Source: Streptomyces chrestomyceticus JCM 4735
GTDB taxonomy: Bacteria; Actinomycetota; Actinomycetes; Streptomycetales; Streptomycetaceae
Direction of reading: 5' to 3'
DNA: 64,000 bases
Assembly: GCF_003865135.1 (NCBI RefSeq)
Contig: NZ_BHZC01000001.1
Location: forward strand, 310,001 to 374,000
Part shown: piece by piece, positions 16,137 through 24,970 of the stretch
How the letters are laid out: each line of letters begins with the position of its first letter
How positions within the stretch are numbered: position 1 is the stretch's first letter
Notes under the pieces: generated by a model
Database searches by the model: none
What the model was told of the DNA's origin: nothing
What the model saw: the letters and a program-made list of their open reading frames with translations, nothing else
Program-made: the position numbers and the translations under genes

Positions 16137-16191
16137 TTTAGCGTAGCGGACACCGGTGACAACCACCCCGTCCGAACCCTGGAGCTCGCCT

Positions 16192-17127
16192 GTGACCAGC
16201 ACGTCTTCGACTCACTCCACCAGACCGCACAAAACCGTCGTCGTCCTGGGCGCCACGGGGCAGCAGGGCGGAGCGGTCGCCGCGGCGCTGCGGGACGACG
16301 GCTGGGCGGTGCGCGCGGTGGTGAGGGACCCGTCCGGCCACCGGGCCCGGGCGCTGTCGGCCCTCGGCGTCGAGACCGTCCGCGGCGACCTCGGCGATCC
16401 GGACTCGCTCCGCGCGGCCTTCACCGGCGCCCACGGCGTCTTCAGCGTCCAGCCGAACTCCGGCCAGTCCGGCGCCGAGGTGACCGACGAGGACGAGATC
16501 CGCTTCGGCGCGGCGGTGGCCGAGATCGCCGAGCACCGCGGCGTCGCCCACCTCGTCTACAGTTCGGCGGTCACCGCGGGTTCGACAACGGGCGTGCACC
16601 ACCTCGACACCAAGAACCGTATCGAGGCCCATGTCCGGAACCTGGGCATCGCCGGAACCATCATCCGGCCGGCCACCTTCATGGAGCTCCTGGTGACCCC
16701 CGCGACGGGGCTCGACCGGGGACAATTGTCCTTCCTGATGCGCCCGGACCAAGCCATGCAGTTCATCGCGGTGCGCGACATCGGCCGTATCGTCGCCAAG
16801 GTCTTCGGCTCCCCCGATCGCTACGCCGGTCGCACCATGGAGATCGCCGGAGACGCCCTCACCGGCAACGCCCTGGCCGAGCATCTGACCCGGGCCGCCG
16901 GCCGGAAGATCAACTACAGCCGCCTGCCGACGACACCGCTCGCACAGGACGAGATCCTTCGCAAGCTGGAAGCACTGGTGGACGACGGCAGGCTGACGGG
17001 AAACGCGGACCTCGACGCGTTGCGTGCGGAGTTTCCCTTCCTGTTGCGCTTCGACCGCTGGCTGTCAGGCCCTGGGGCGGGCCTCCTCGCCGAGGCGCTG
17101 CATGCCCCCTCACCCGCTGGTCCTTGA
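16192..17127 (+). CDS. NmrA-like/SDR atypical NAD(P)-binding protein
   Basis: 311 residues from the GTG at 16192, chosen because GGAG sits 7 nt upstream; an in-frame GTG at 16156 would add 12 residues but has a poor ribosome site. The Rossmann loop is VLGATGQQGGAV, with the early basic residues of NADP-binding NmrA proteins (VVRDPSG). The middle resembles NAD(P)H-azoreductase/NmrA members (YSSAV, IIRPATFMELL). A classic YxxxK dyad is not evident. It may be a redox sensor or reductase acting on electrophiles or quinones. The MerR partner suggests induction by a small molecule. Confidence 0.88.
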   Translation: MTSTSSTHSTRPHKTVVVLGATGQQGGAVAAALRDDGWAVRAVVRDPSGHRARALSALGVETVRGDLGDPDSLRAAFTGAHGVFSVQPNSGQSGAEVTDEDEIRFGAAVAEIAEHRGVAHLVYSSAVTAGSTTGVHHLDTKNRIEAHVRNLGIAGTIIRPATFMELLVTPATGLDRGQLSFLMRPDQAMQFIAVRDIGRIVAKVFGSPDRYAGRTMEIAGDALTGNALAEHLTRAAGRKINYSRLPTTPLAQDEILRKLEALVDDGRLTGNADLDALRAEFPFLLRFDRWLSGPGAGLLAEALHAPSPAGP

Positions 17128-17153
17128 CGACGGCCCCTGGCCGGCTCCCGCCC

Positions 17154-17196
17154 GCTCCGTCCCCGAGTGCCAGGCACTGGCATCCGGGGACGGAGC
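17154..17196. terminator. Bidirectional terminator hairpin
   Basis: A 12-bp perfect stem, GCTCCGTCCCCG (17154-17165) pairing with CGGGGACGGAGC (17185-17196), encloses a loop that holds a further TGCCA/TGGCA stem. It sits between the convergent NmrA-like and chitinase genes and can serve both. Confidence 0.8.
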
Positions 17197-17240
17197 TTCA
17201 CGCGAAGTCGGTCAACAGGGGCCGGTCGGCAGGAAGCCGG

Positions 17241-18764
17241 TCAGCAGGAGCCGAGGTCCTGCCAGACACCCCACTCGCCTGTGGTGCCGGGTTCTTCGCC
17301 CGTCGTCCACCACTTGGCCTTCCAGGTGTGCCCGCGGTGCGCGACCTGCTGGCCCGCGGTGTACACCGTGCCGACGGCCCAGGGTGCGGCCGTGCACTGG
17401 CCGCCGCTGCCGCCGGTGACGGTCAGGGCGTAGGTCGCCGTGTGGCTGCCGGAGGGGCCGGTGCCGGTGACGGTGATGCGGTGGGTGCCGGACGGCGTGG
17501 CGGCGGTCGTGGTGAGGGTCAGGGTGGCCGAGCCGCCCGCCGTGACGGAGTCGGGGCTGAGCGCGGCGGTGACGCCCGCGGGGGCGCCGCTGACCTTCAG
17601 GTCCACCTTCTGGGCCGCGCCGGCGGTCACCGCGGTGCGCACCGTGGTGGTGGCCGTACCACCGGCCGTCACCGATCCGGCGGCGGGTGCGGCGGTGACC
17701 GAGAAGTCGTTCTGCGGGGTGCTGGAGCCGCTGGTGAAGGGCGCGAAGATCCGGGTGAAGTCCCAGGTCTGCTGCTCGATGCCGGAGCAGTTGTCCCGGG
17801 CCGGGCCTCCGGGGCAACTGCCGTTGTCCCGTTGCAGCGCCCAGAACGACAGGGTGTTGATCTTCTTGGCCTTGGCCCAGTCGTAGACCTGCCGGGCGTT
17901 GGCCAGGGTGAAGGTCTCGGCCGGGCCGAAGTCGTCGACGCCGGGCATCTCGGTGACGCCGATCATGCTCCAGAGCTGGGCGTCGCTCTTGTCCGGGTAG
18001 AGCCGCGCGAGCTGGTCGCGCAGGCCCTGGGCGGCGGTCTCGGTGTCGCGTGCCATGTCATGGGCGGCGTTGTCGTAGTAGTCGAACGTCATCAGGTTGA
18101 CCACGTCGACCCGGGCGCCGTTCTGCACCGCGTTCTTCAGCAGGGCGACGCCGTTGGCGGCGGGGCCGCGGGTGGTCGTGGGCAGGGTGTAGGAGATTTC
18201 GAGCTTCCGGCCGTTGGCCGCCGCCCAGTCCTGTACGAGTTTGATCGCCTTGTTCCGCCGGTCGATGCCCGCGGTGTTGTCCAGCGCGTCGACTTCGATG
18301 TCCATGTCGAGCCGGCTGATGTCGTAGGTCGTGACGACCTTCTGGTACGCGGCGGCGATCTGCTGGACGTCGGTGCAACTGTCGGCGATCTCGGTGCCGG
18401 TGGTGTCGGCGGTGTAGCCGCCGAACGAGGGGATGGCGTCACCACCCCTGGCCTGCAGGGTCTTGATGTCGTCGCCGAAGGTGGCCGGGGAGATCGGCAT
18501 GCTGGTGCTGCCGTTCCACAGGGGCGTGCAGGAGCCCTTGGCGGCCGTCTGGATGAACGCCATCGTCAGGTGCTTGGCGCCCGACTCGGCGGACATCGCG
18601 GCGGGGCTCTGGCCGGTCCAGGATTCGAAGTAGGGGGCCAAGACCTGGGCCGGGAGGGGGGTGGCCGCCGCCGCGGTGCCGGTGCCGGTTCCGGCGAGGC
18701 CGAGCGCGGTGGCGGCGGTGACCGCGGCGGCGAGGGCCGCCCGTAAGGGGTGCTTGGGTCTCAT
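17241..18764 (-). CDS. Secreted GH18 chitinase with C-terminal carbohydrate-binding module
   Basis: 507 residues. An N-terminal signal peptide has a basic n-region (MRPKHPLRAA), a hydrophobic core and likely cleavage after the AAAA stretch near residue 34. The GH18 catalytic domain covers about residues 38-345, with the DxDxE motif at D153-D155-E157 (RLDMDIEVD); E157 is the expected acid/base. A Ser/Thr-rich immunoglobulin-like linker domain (about 352-450) leads to a CBM5/12-type module (CTAAPWAVGTVYTAGQQV to WQDLGSC) that binds chitin. The protein should hydrolyse chitin outside the cell. The promoter carries two 12-bp repeats of the Streptomyces chitinase type. Confidence 0.95.
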   Translation of the reverse strand: MRPKHPLRAALAAAVTAATALGLAGTGTGTAAAATPLPAQVLAPYFESWTGQSPAAMSAESGAKHLTMAFIQTAAKGSCTPLWNGSTSMPISPATFGDDIKTLQARGGDAIPSFGGYTADTTGTEIADSCTDVQQIAAAYQKVVTTYDISRLDMDIEVDALDNTAGIDRRNKAIKLVQDWAAANGRKLEISYTLPTTTRGPAANGVALLKNAVQNGARVDVVNLMTFDYYDNAAHDMARDTETAAQGLRDQLARLYPDKSDAQLWSMIGVTEMPGVDDFGPAETFTLANARQVYDWAKAKKINTLSFWALQRDNGSCPGGPARDNCSGIEQQTWDFTRIFAPFTSGSSTPQNDFSVTAAPAAGSVTAGGTATTTVRTAVTAGAAQKVDLKVSGAPAGVTAALSPDSVTAGGSATLTLTTTAATPSGTHRITVTGTGPSGSHTATYALTVTGGSGGQCTAAPWAVGTVYTAGQQVAHRGHTWKAKWWTTGEEPGTTGEWGVWQDLGSC

Positions 18765-18857
18765 GTCTGTTCCGTCCAGCCGAAGGGGGTGTCCAGCTCG
18801 CCCCGTGCGGTACACGGGACGGGGAAGAAAGTCCCCCCGAGAGCACGAACATGTCAA

Positions 18858-18885
18858 TGGTCTGGACCAAACTAGGACTAGACCA
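18858..18885 (-). promoter_or_regulatory. Chitinase promoter direct repeats (DasR/chitin-response type)
   Basis: Read on the minus strand, TGGTCTAGTCCT (18885-18874) and TGGTCCAGACCA (18869-18858) are two related 12-mers whose starts are 16 bp apart, about 95-120 bp upstream of the chitinase start. They match the pair of 12-bp direct repeats known to overlap Streptomyces chitinase promoters, and the second is close to the DasR consensus core TGGTCTAGACCA. Confidence 0.82.
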
Positions 18886-18942
18886 ATCGGCGCCGAGGGG
18901 CGGATGAACGCCCGCCGCCTCCGTGCACGGTGAGGAGTGATC

Positions 18943-19325
18943 ATGGCCGGTGCGGACGAACCCGGTACGGCCCGGCGTGAGGTGTTCGCGCTGCTGGAGC
19001 GCGTGGACACGGTCGACGAGTTCTTCGGGCGGCTCGCCGACGACGTGCGGTGGACACTGTTCGGCAAGCACCCGCTGGCCGGGTCCTACCGGGGGCGGGA
19101 GGAGTTCGTCCCCGCCACGATCGGCAAGGTGCGGCCGCTGCTCGACGGCGGGCTGCGCTTCCGTATCCGGGGGCTGTACGGCGGCGGGGCGGTGACCGTG
19201 GCCGAGATGGACGGGGTCGCCACGGCGAAGGACGGAGTCCCGTACGACCCGTTCTACGTCTGGGTGTGCCGCTTCGAGGGCGAGACCATCGTCGAGGTGA
19301 ACGCGTACATCGACTCCGCGGCGGC
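18943..19325 (+). pseudogene. NTF2-like (SnoaL-type) protein, 3' end lost by deletion
   Basis: It begins at an ATG with GAGGAG 5 nt upstream and encodes a recognisable NTF2/SnoaL-like cone (TVDEFFGRLADDVRWTLFGKHPLAGSYRGR up to EVNAYIDSA) over about 127 residues, nearly the full length of the family. At about 19322 the homology stops, and the frame runs on through an unrelated gene to a stop at 19659. The last few residues have been replaced by sequence read out of frame. It may still fold, but the long foreign tail argues for a damaged gene. Confidence 0.7.
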
Positions 19326-20300
19326 GGCACCTCACTCTTCCTGGGCGTCGCGGACACCGAGACGCTCAACGTGTACGCACGTCTGGAGTCGGCCGGTGAG
19401 CTGCGGGCGCGGGTCAGTGTGCTGCTGCTCCCCCTGGAGATGGGCGGCGCGGCCCGGCACCTGCCCGACCGGCTGGTCCAGTTGGAAGGGGTGTGCGCGG
19501 CAGCCGACCCGCGGCGGCTGCGCGTACTCGGCGTCAAGCTGTTCGCGGACGGTATTCCGCCGAGCCGTACGGCCTGGATGCACGAGGAGTACGAGGGCGG
19601 CGGATACGGCAGTCTCTGTCTGCACGGCCACAGCGACGCCCAGCGGGTCGAGGAGCTGAACACGATCGTGCGGTACGCGCACGCCGCGGGCCACCAGCTC
19701 GGCGTGCACATCACCGGGGACCACGGCATCGACGCGGTCGTCGAGGCATTCGAGGCGGCGCAGGCCGAGACCCCTCGCCCGGACGCCCGCCACTACGTCA
19801 TCCACGGCGACTTCGCCTCGGCCCGCTCGCTCGCCACGCTCGCGCGGCACGGCTGGGGCATCAACATGAACCCCGGCGTCAAGGACGCCACCGCGGACGC
19901 GATGGACGCGATCGTGGGGCCCGAACGGTCCGCCTACCAGTGGCCCGTACGCAGCGCCGTGGCGGCCGGCATCCCGGTCACCGCCAGCTCGGACGCGCCC
20001 ATCACCTACCCCGACTGGCGTCGGGGCGTGGCCTCGATGATGCTGCGGGAGGCGACGGCGAGCGGGCGGCAGAGCGGCCCCGAGCAGTGCGTGGACCTGG
20101 AGACCGCGGTCCGCGCGTACACCTCGAACGCCGCGTGGCAGGACTTCGCGGAAAACTGGAAGGGCTCGCTGGAGCCCGGCAAGGTGGCGGACATCTGCGT
20201 CGTGGACGGTGATCTCGCGCACGCGGATCCGCACGACATCGCGGCGATGCCGGTGGCGATGACGGTTTTCGACGGGGAGATCGTCCATGACATCCGGTGA
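19326..20300 (+). pseudogene. C-terminal part of a YtcJ-type amidohydrolase, N-terminal half missing
   Basis: In the frame different from the preceding NTF2 gene, homology to the amidohydrolase-3/YtcJ family starts abruptly at GTSLFLGVADTETLNVY and continues to the natural end (GKVADICVVDGDLAHADP). The later metal-site region is present (HYVIHGDFAS, SSDAPITYPDW). Roughly the first 200 residues, including the N-terminal HxH metal ligands, are absent, and no start codon or ribosome site is apparent. An ancestral deletion seems to have joined two genes. The stop overlaps the next ATG by 14 nt, so the two were once one operon. Confidence 0.75.
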
Positions 20301-20712
20301 TTCCGTGCGACCGGCCGGCCGGTCGACCTCGCAGCCGTACTCCCAGTCAACCACTCAACCGATCTCTCATCCGACCTCTCAACCAACCTCTGAGCCGACC
20401 GCCCTGCCGCCCACCCGGCGGTCCGCCCAACGGTTCGCCCGGCGGCTCACCGGGACACTGTCCGCGCGCTTCGCCCGCTGGGCCGTCGCCCTCTCGCCAC
20501 GGCGGAAATGGGCGCTGTTCGGCTGCTGGTTCGCGCTCGACGCCGTACTGGCGCTGGCACCTCCGGTGTACTGGGCCGCGGGCGATCCACGGTTCCAGGG
20601 CGGACCCGGTATTCCGCTGTCCGTCTGCTACTTCCTCGCTCTCGGCGCGCACATCTCGGCAGGCGTCGTCGCCCTGTACGGCGTCGAGTCGGCCCGCGGC
20701 GAGATCGACTGA
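20287..20712 (+). CDS. Small membrane protein, probable partner of the adjacent symporter
   Basis: 141 residues. It has a Ser/Thr/Pro/Gln-rich N-terminal 45 residues with repeated SQPTS-like units, an Arg-rich stretch, then two hydrophobic segments (WALFGCWFALDAVLALAPPVYW and IPLSVCYFLALGAHISAGVVAL). The spacing resembles the DUF3311-like two-helix proteins commonly encoded before SSS-family symporters. It begins inside the truncated amidohydrolase gene and ends 32 nt before the symporter. A role as symporter small subunit is inferred from position. Confidence 0.7.
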   Translation: MTSGDSVRPAGRSTSQPYSQSTTQPISHPTSQPTSEPTALPPTRRSAQRFARRLTGTLSARFARWAVALSPRRKWALFGCWFALDAVLALAPPVYWAAGDPRFQGGPGIPLSVCYFLALGAHISAGVVALYGVESARGEID

Positions 20713-20744
20713 CACCTCCTCGGTACGGAGAGGGGCTCGCCCCA

Positions 20745-22268
20745 GTGAATGTGTTCCTCGGCTACGGCATGGTGGTGCTCTTCTTCTGCGGGGTGCTCTG
20801 CACGCTGTACATCCACCACAGGCGCGACGCCGACTTCACCGACTACGCCGTCGGCGGCCGCAGCTTCGGCAGCGGCTACCAGACCATGTCGGTCCTCAAC
20901 ACCTGGTTCCCCGGCTCGGTCTTCATCGCCGACGCGGGCATGGCGGCGGGCAGCGGGGTGATCGGCTTCCACCTGCTGGTCTACGGCCTGTTCGCCTACC
21001 TGCTGATGTATCTGATGTCCCGGCGGGTGTGGATGTGGGGCGAGCGGCACGGGCTGCGCACCCAGTCCGACCTGTTCGGCCTGCGCTACGGCGGAACGGC
21101 GTCGCGCACCGTGCCCGCGCTGATCCAGGTCCTGGTCAACTTCCCGATGACCGTGCTCGGGATGCAGGCCATGGGGCTGATCTTCTACTACATCTCGTTC
21201 GGCCACCTCAGCTACTCCCAGTCGGTGCTCGCGGGCGTGCTGGTCCTGGTGGCCCGCCAGTTCTGGACGGTGCGCATGGGCATGCGCGGTGTGGTCGTCA
21301 CGGACTTCTACCAGGGCATGATCGCGTACGTCTTCGGGTCGGTCCTGCTGGTGGGGCTGATCGTCTACCTGGCCGTGAACGGTCACGGGTTCGCGCGGCT
21401 GCCCCTGGAGCGGCTGACGCTGCCGGCCGGCGGCGACAGCGGCGGCCTGTATCTCTTCGCGCTGACCTTCACCGGGTCGGTGGGAGGCTGGTGTCTGTCG
21501 GGGATGTTCGTCCGGCTCTTCACCGCGGACGGGGTACGGAGCGTCAAACGCTCCGCCGTGTTCGTGATGCCGGCCTCGCTCGTCTTCGCCGGGCTGCTGC
21601 TGACCGCCGCCCTGCTGTCCGGGACGCTGCCCGGTGTCTCCGACAACCCCGACCGCGCCCTGTTCACCCTGGCCCGGCACATCGGCGGCCCATGGGTCAT
21701 CATCGCGATCGCGCTGTGCGTCCTGGCCGCGCAGATCGGCATGGCCGACGGGGTGCTCCAGTCCGTGGGCACCCTCATCTCCAACGACCTGGTGGCCGTG
21801 TACCGGCCGATGAACGACAAGGGTCGGCTGCTGGCGGCGAAGATCTCCATCGCCGTCTACACGGTGGCCTCCGCGCTGGTCGCCAATCTCGGGCTCAGCA
21901 ACCTCATCACGCTGTCGATCATGGCGTACCAGGGCGTGGTGCAGCTCGCCGTCCCGCAGTTCCTCGGCCTCTTCTGGAAGCGCGGCAACCGGACGGGCAC
22001 GGTCGCCGGAACCGTGGCCGGCTTCGTCACCGCCGCCGGGCTCTCCGCGGTCTACCCCACCTTCATCCCCTGGCTGAACGGCCTGACCTCGGGGATCGTG
22101 GGCCTGGCCGTCAACCTCGCGGTGTACGTCGCGTGTGCGTACCTGCTCCCGCAGAGTACGGCGGAGAGGCGGCGGGTCGGGGAGCTGTTCACCGCCACGG
22201 CCGTGCCCGGCACGCGGGCCGCACCCAGCAGGACCGCGGCCCCGCCGCCCGGGCCGGCGCAGGCGTGA
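20745..22268 (+). CDS. Sodium:solute symporter (SSS) family permease
   Basis: 507 residues with about 13 hydrophobic helices. I chose the GTG at 20745 because of the upstream GGAGAGGGG and the hydrophobic start VNVFLGYGMVVLFFCGVL. SSS features include DYAVGGRSFGSGYQTMSVLNTW in the first cytoplasmic loop/helix region and the broken helices with Gly/Ser/Asn clusters. It imports an organic solute by sodium coupling at the cytoplasmic membrane; the substrate cannot be read. The truncated amidohydrolase upstream suggests that the original operon took up and hydrolysed an amide or related compound. Confidence 0.9.
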   Translation: MNVFLGYGMVVLFFCGVLCTLYIHHRRDADFTDYAVGGRSFGSGYQTMSVLNTWFPGSVFIADAGMAAGSGVIGFHLLVYGLFAYLLMYLMSRRVWMWGERHGLRTQSDLFGLRYGGTASRTVPALIQVLVNFPMTVLGMQAMGLIFYYISFGHLSYSQSVLAGVLVLVARQFWTVRMGMRGVVVTDFYQGMIAYVFGSVLLVGLIVYLAVNGHGFARLPLERLTLPAGGDSGGLYLFALTFTGSVGGWCLSGMFVRLFTADGVRSVKRSAVFVMPASLVFAGLLLTAALLSGTLPGVSDNPDRALFTLARHIGGPWVIIAIALCVLAAQIGMADGVLQSVGTLISNDLVAVYRPMNDKGRLLAAKISIAVYTVASALVANLGLSNLITLSIMAYQGVVQLAVPQFLGLFWKRGNRTGTVAGTVAGFVTAAGLSAVYPTFIPWLNGLTSGIVGLAVNLAVYVACAYLLPQSTAERRRVGELFTATAVPGTRAAPSRTAAPPPGPAQA

Positions 22269-22274
22269 CCGGGG

Positions 22275-22916
22275 TCAGTTCCGGGGCGGCGGCAGCAGAT
22301 CAGCGTGCCGGACGGTGTATCCGCCCTTGGTGACGGGGGCGTACGGGGCCGGTGCCATACAGGTGCCCACCTCGGCCTCCGGCGGTGCGGCGGTGCCGCC
22401 CGGCAGCAGGTTCACCATCTCCCAGGAGAATCCCACCCGGTCGTCGGAGCGGCCCTGGCCCGCGCCGCCGTCCTGGACGCTGAACCCCAGCCGCTTGCCC
22501 GCCCAGGGCGGCCCTCCGGCGCCGACCTTGGTGATGACGGCGGTCAGCGTGGCGGTGTGCGGGCCGGTGACCAGGCAGTCCACCCGGCCTTCCGAGGTGT
22601 AGGTGGTGTCCCGCTCGGCCGAGTAGTGGGAGATCTTCACCGTGCCGCGGGCATCGGTGGGCAGGCCGGTCGGAATTCCGGGGAGCGGCTTGCTGTAGGG
22701 CGCGGCATGCGCGTCGAAGCTGAACGAGCGGATGTCGTCGTCCTTGACGTACGGCAGCGTGAACTCCGCGCTGCCGGTCACACTCGCGTACACGGGTCTC
22801 GCCTGCCGACTGCCGATGTTGGCACCGGCCGACGTGGCACACGCCGTACTCAGTGTGCTCATCGTGGCGAGGACCGTCAGAGAGACGGCCACCTTACGGC
22901 GGATGACAGAACGCAT
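22275..22916 (-). CDS. Putative secreted protein or lipoprotein of unknown function
   Basis: 213 residues. A signal sequence (MRSVIRRKVAVSLTVLATMS) ends in LSTAC, a weak lipobox, so lipid attachment is possible. The mature part has no recognised domain. It contains alternating beta-like segments (RGTVKISHYS, TATLTAVITKVG) and two further cysteines (VDCLV and GTCMA) that may form a disulfide. The gene is convergent with the symporter with only 6 nt between them. No function assigned. Confidence 0.65.
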   Translation of the reverse strand: MRSVIRRKVAVSLTVLATMSTLSTACATSAGANIGSRQARPVYASVTGSAEFTLPYVKDDDIRSFSFDAHAAPYSKPLPGIPTGLPTDARGTVKISHYSAERDTTYTSEGRVDCLVTGPHTATLTAVITKVGAGGPPWAGKRLGFSVQDGGAGQGRSDDRVGFSWEMVNLLPGGTAAPPEAEVGTCMAPAPYAPVTKGGYTVRHADLLPPPRN

Positions 22917-23088
22917 GTGATGCTCCGGTGTCGAAGGGGACGTGGGCCGCGCGGGCCGCATCATCGTCGCCGATCGGCGGCCGTCTCCCCATCCACCTGG
23001 AGTCGCCACTGCCGTGCACCCGTTTCCCCCGCCCGACGCCACGCCGTCGTCCTCAGGTCGCACGCCGGTGACGGCCGGGCCACCGGGT

Positions 23089-23970
23089 CTAGGACCGGCG
23101 AGGGGGCCGGATGCCGCGGTACTCCCAGTCACCGCCGAAGGCCGTGGACAAGACCTCCTCGGAGGCTGTCGGCTGCGCTCCGCAGTCGTCCCGGACGGGT
23201 GTCGGGCCCGCCACGATGTGGTTGGTCAGCCGCCCCAGGCCCTCCGCCTCGACCTCCACCACGTCGCCCGGCCGGACGGGGCGTGAATGCGCGGGCGTGC
23301 CCGTGAGGAGGACGTCGCCGGGGGCGAGGGTGATGGTCCGGGCGATGTCGGCGACGAGGTAGTGCATGTCCCACGTCATCTCGTCGGTGGAACCGTCCTG
23401 CGCCGGCTCGCCGTTGACGTACGTCCGCAGGTACTTGCCGCGGAAGTCCCACCCGGTCACCAGCCCGGGGCCCAGTGGGCAGAGCGTGTCGGAGCCCTTG
23501 ACGCGGAGCATCGAGCCGGCGTCGGTGTCGCGGAAGTCGTGCAGGCCGTAGTCGTTGGCGACGGTGTATCCGGCGATGTAGTGGCCGGCGTCGTCCGGTG
23601 CGACGTTGCGGCACACGCGGCCGATGACGAGCGCGATCTCGCCCTCGTAGTTGAGGTACTGGCAGCCCTCGGGGCGCACCACCGCTCCCCCGTGCGCGTT
23701 GAGTGCGGAGACGGGCTTGTGGAAGTACGTGGGCGCGGGCGGCAGTGATGTCTGGAATTCCTCGACCCTGCTGCGGTGGTTGAGGTGCACGGCGATCACC
23801 TTCGAGGGCTGTACGGGCGGCAGGTGCCGGGCGGTGGCCGCCGGCACGCGGCGGCCGTCGCCTGCGATGAGGGCTTCGCCCTCCCGTACGACGTGGACGA
23901 CGGCGCCGTCGAGCAGGATGCGGCGGTATTCGCGGGTTCCGTCCTGACTGGGGGTGCGTGTTGTGTTCAT
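23089..23970 (-). CDS. hpaG: Fumarylacetoacetate hydrolase-family protein, HHDD isomerase/OPET decarboxylase-like
   Basis: 293 residues from an ATG with GGAGG just upstream. The FAH fold is marked by the metal-binding Glu in NYEGEIALVIG, the NDYGLHDFRD segment, the KGSDTLCPLGP substrate loop and the LLTGTP turn. In homoprotocatechuate breakdown this family isomerises or decarboxylates the ring-cleavage acid after HpaE. The gene lies downstream of hpaE and hpaD on the same strand, which supports that role. It is a single FAH unit rather than the two-domain fused enzyme of enterobacteria, so whether it does both steps is uncertain. Confidence 0.85.
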   Translation of the reverse strand: MNTTRTPSQDGTREYRRILLDGAVVHVVREGEALIAGDGRRVPAATARHLPPVQPSKVIAVHLNHRSRVEEFQTSLPPAPTYFHKPVSALNAHGGAVVRPEGCQYLNYEGEIALVIGRVCRNVAPDDAGHYIAGYTVANDYGLHDFRDTDAGSMLRVKGSDTLCPLGPGLVTGWDFRGKYLRTYVNGEPAQDGSTDEMTWDMHYLVADIARTITLAPGDVLLTGTPAHSRPVRPGDVVEVEAEGLGRLTNHIVAGPTPVRDDCGAQPTASEEVLSTAFGGDWEYRGIRPPRRS

Positions 23971-24082
23971 GGGGCCTCCGTTTCCGGGCACGGGGTGCCC
24001 CTGTTGGTGCGTCGCGGGGTGCGGGGGTGTGGTGGCCTGTCGCGCCGTCCCCCACGCCCATGCAGGGCACGGCGAAGCGTCC

Positions 24083-24970
24083 TTACGCCGTCCAGCCGTC
24101 TGCCGGGCGGTCGAACCACAGGTGGATCTGTCCCGTTCCGATCGAGTTCTCGTACGCGCTGTAGGCGCGCGCGGGCGCGGTCAGGCGGTCCTCGCCCAGG
24201 GCGCCCGCCAGCATCAGGTAGTGCCCGAAGCCCGCTTCGGGGCGGTGGGCGGCGAACTCGGGCATGGTGCGCAGCACGCGCGCGTGGTCGCCGCGCAGGA
24301 GCCAGGCGATCCGCTGCTCGTCGGCGGCCCGCGCCTCGGGGGTACGGAGGTGGGCCGGGTCGCTCGCCTCGTGGTCGCGCAGTTCGCGCAGCGGCCAGAA
24401 CGTGTGGGACAGCGCGCCGGAGGCGATCAGCAGCACCTTGCGGTCCGGCAGTGCGGCGATGCCGTCGGCGAGCGCGCGGCCGAACCGGAGGTGGTCCTCG
24501 TCGTCTCCGGTCTGGCACACCCCGACGGAGAGCCACCGCTTGTCGGGCAGCCCCTGGCCCAGGTAGGTCCAGAGGTTGACGGTGGCGTAGTGAATGGGCA
24601 GGCACAGGTCGTCGATCGGGGTGATCCAGGTGCCGTGCTTGCCGGCGAACGCGGCGGCGGAGCGGGCGAGTTCGGGGTCGCCGGGGAAGTCGTAGGGCAT
24701 CCGGCACATACCGCGCGGCAGTTCGTCGGAGGTGTAAAGCCCGGCCCTCCGGTCCTGCGCGGCGACGACGAATTCGACGGTGGTCGCCCAGTGCGAGTCC
24801 AGGACGACGACCGTGTCGTAGTCGAGCGTCTCGAAGACGTCCCGGCGCAGCCTGCGCAGCCCCGGTACGAGGCTGACCTCCCGTCCCCCGTTCAGCTCCC
24901 GCCGGCCCGCTTCGGGCAGGACGATGGTGGGGACGTGGGCGAGCAGACCGGCGCCGACAATCTCACCCAT
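24083..24970 (-). CDS. hpaD: 3,4-dihydroxyphenylacetate 2,3-dioxygenase-like extradiol dioxygenase (LigB type)
   Basis: 295 residues. The N-terminal AGLLAHVPTIVLPE, the DSHWATTVEF segment and SGALSHTFWP are characteristic of class III (LigB-type) extradiol dioxygenases of the homoprotocatechuate branch, which use Fe(II) or Mn(II) to open the catechol ring next to the hydroxyls. The ATG overlaps the end of hpaE by 8 nt, so ring cleavage and semialdehyde oxidation are translationally linked. The substrate is inferred from the neighbours; a related catechol is possible. Confidence 0.88.
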   Translation of the reverse strand: MGEIVGAGLLAHVPTIVLPEAGRRELNGGREVSLVPGLRRLRRDVFETLDYDTVVVLDSHWATTVEFVVAAQDRRAGLYTSDELPRGMCRMPYDFPGDPELARSAAAFAGKHGTWITPIDDLCLPIHYATVNLWTYLGQGLPDKRWLSVGVCQTGDDEDHLRFGRALADGIAALPDRKVLLIASGALSHTFWPLRELRDHEASDPAHLRTPEARAADEQRIAWLLRGDHARVLRTMPEFAAHRPEAGFGHYLMLAGALGEDRLTAPARAYSAYENSIGTGQIHLWFDRPADGWTA

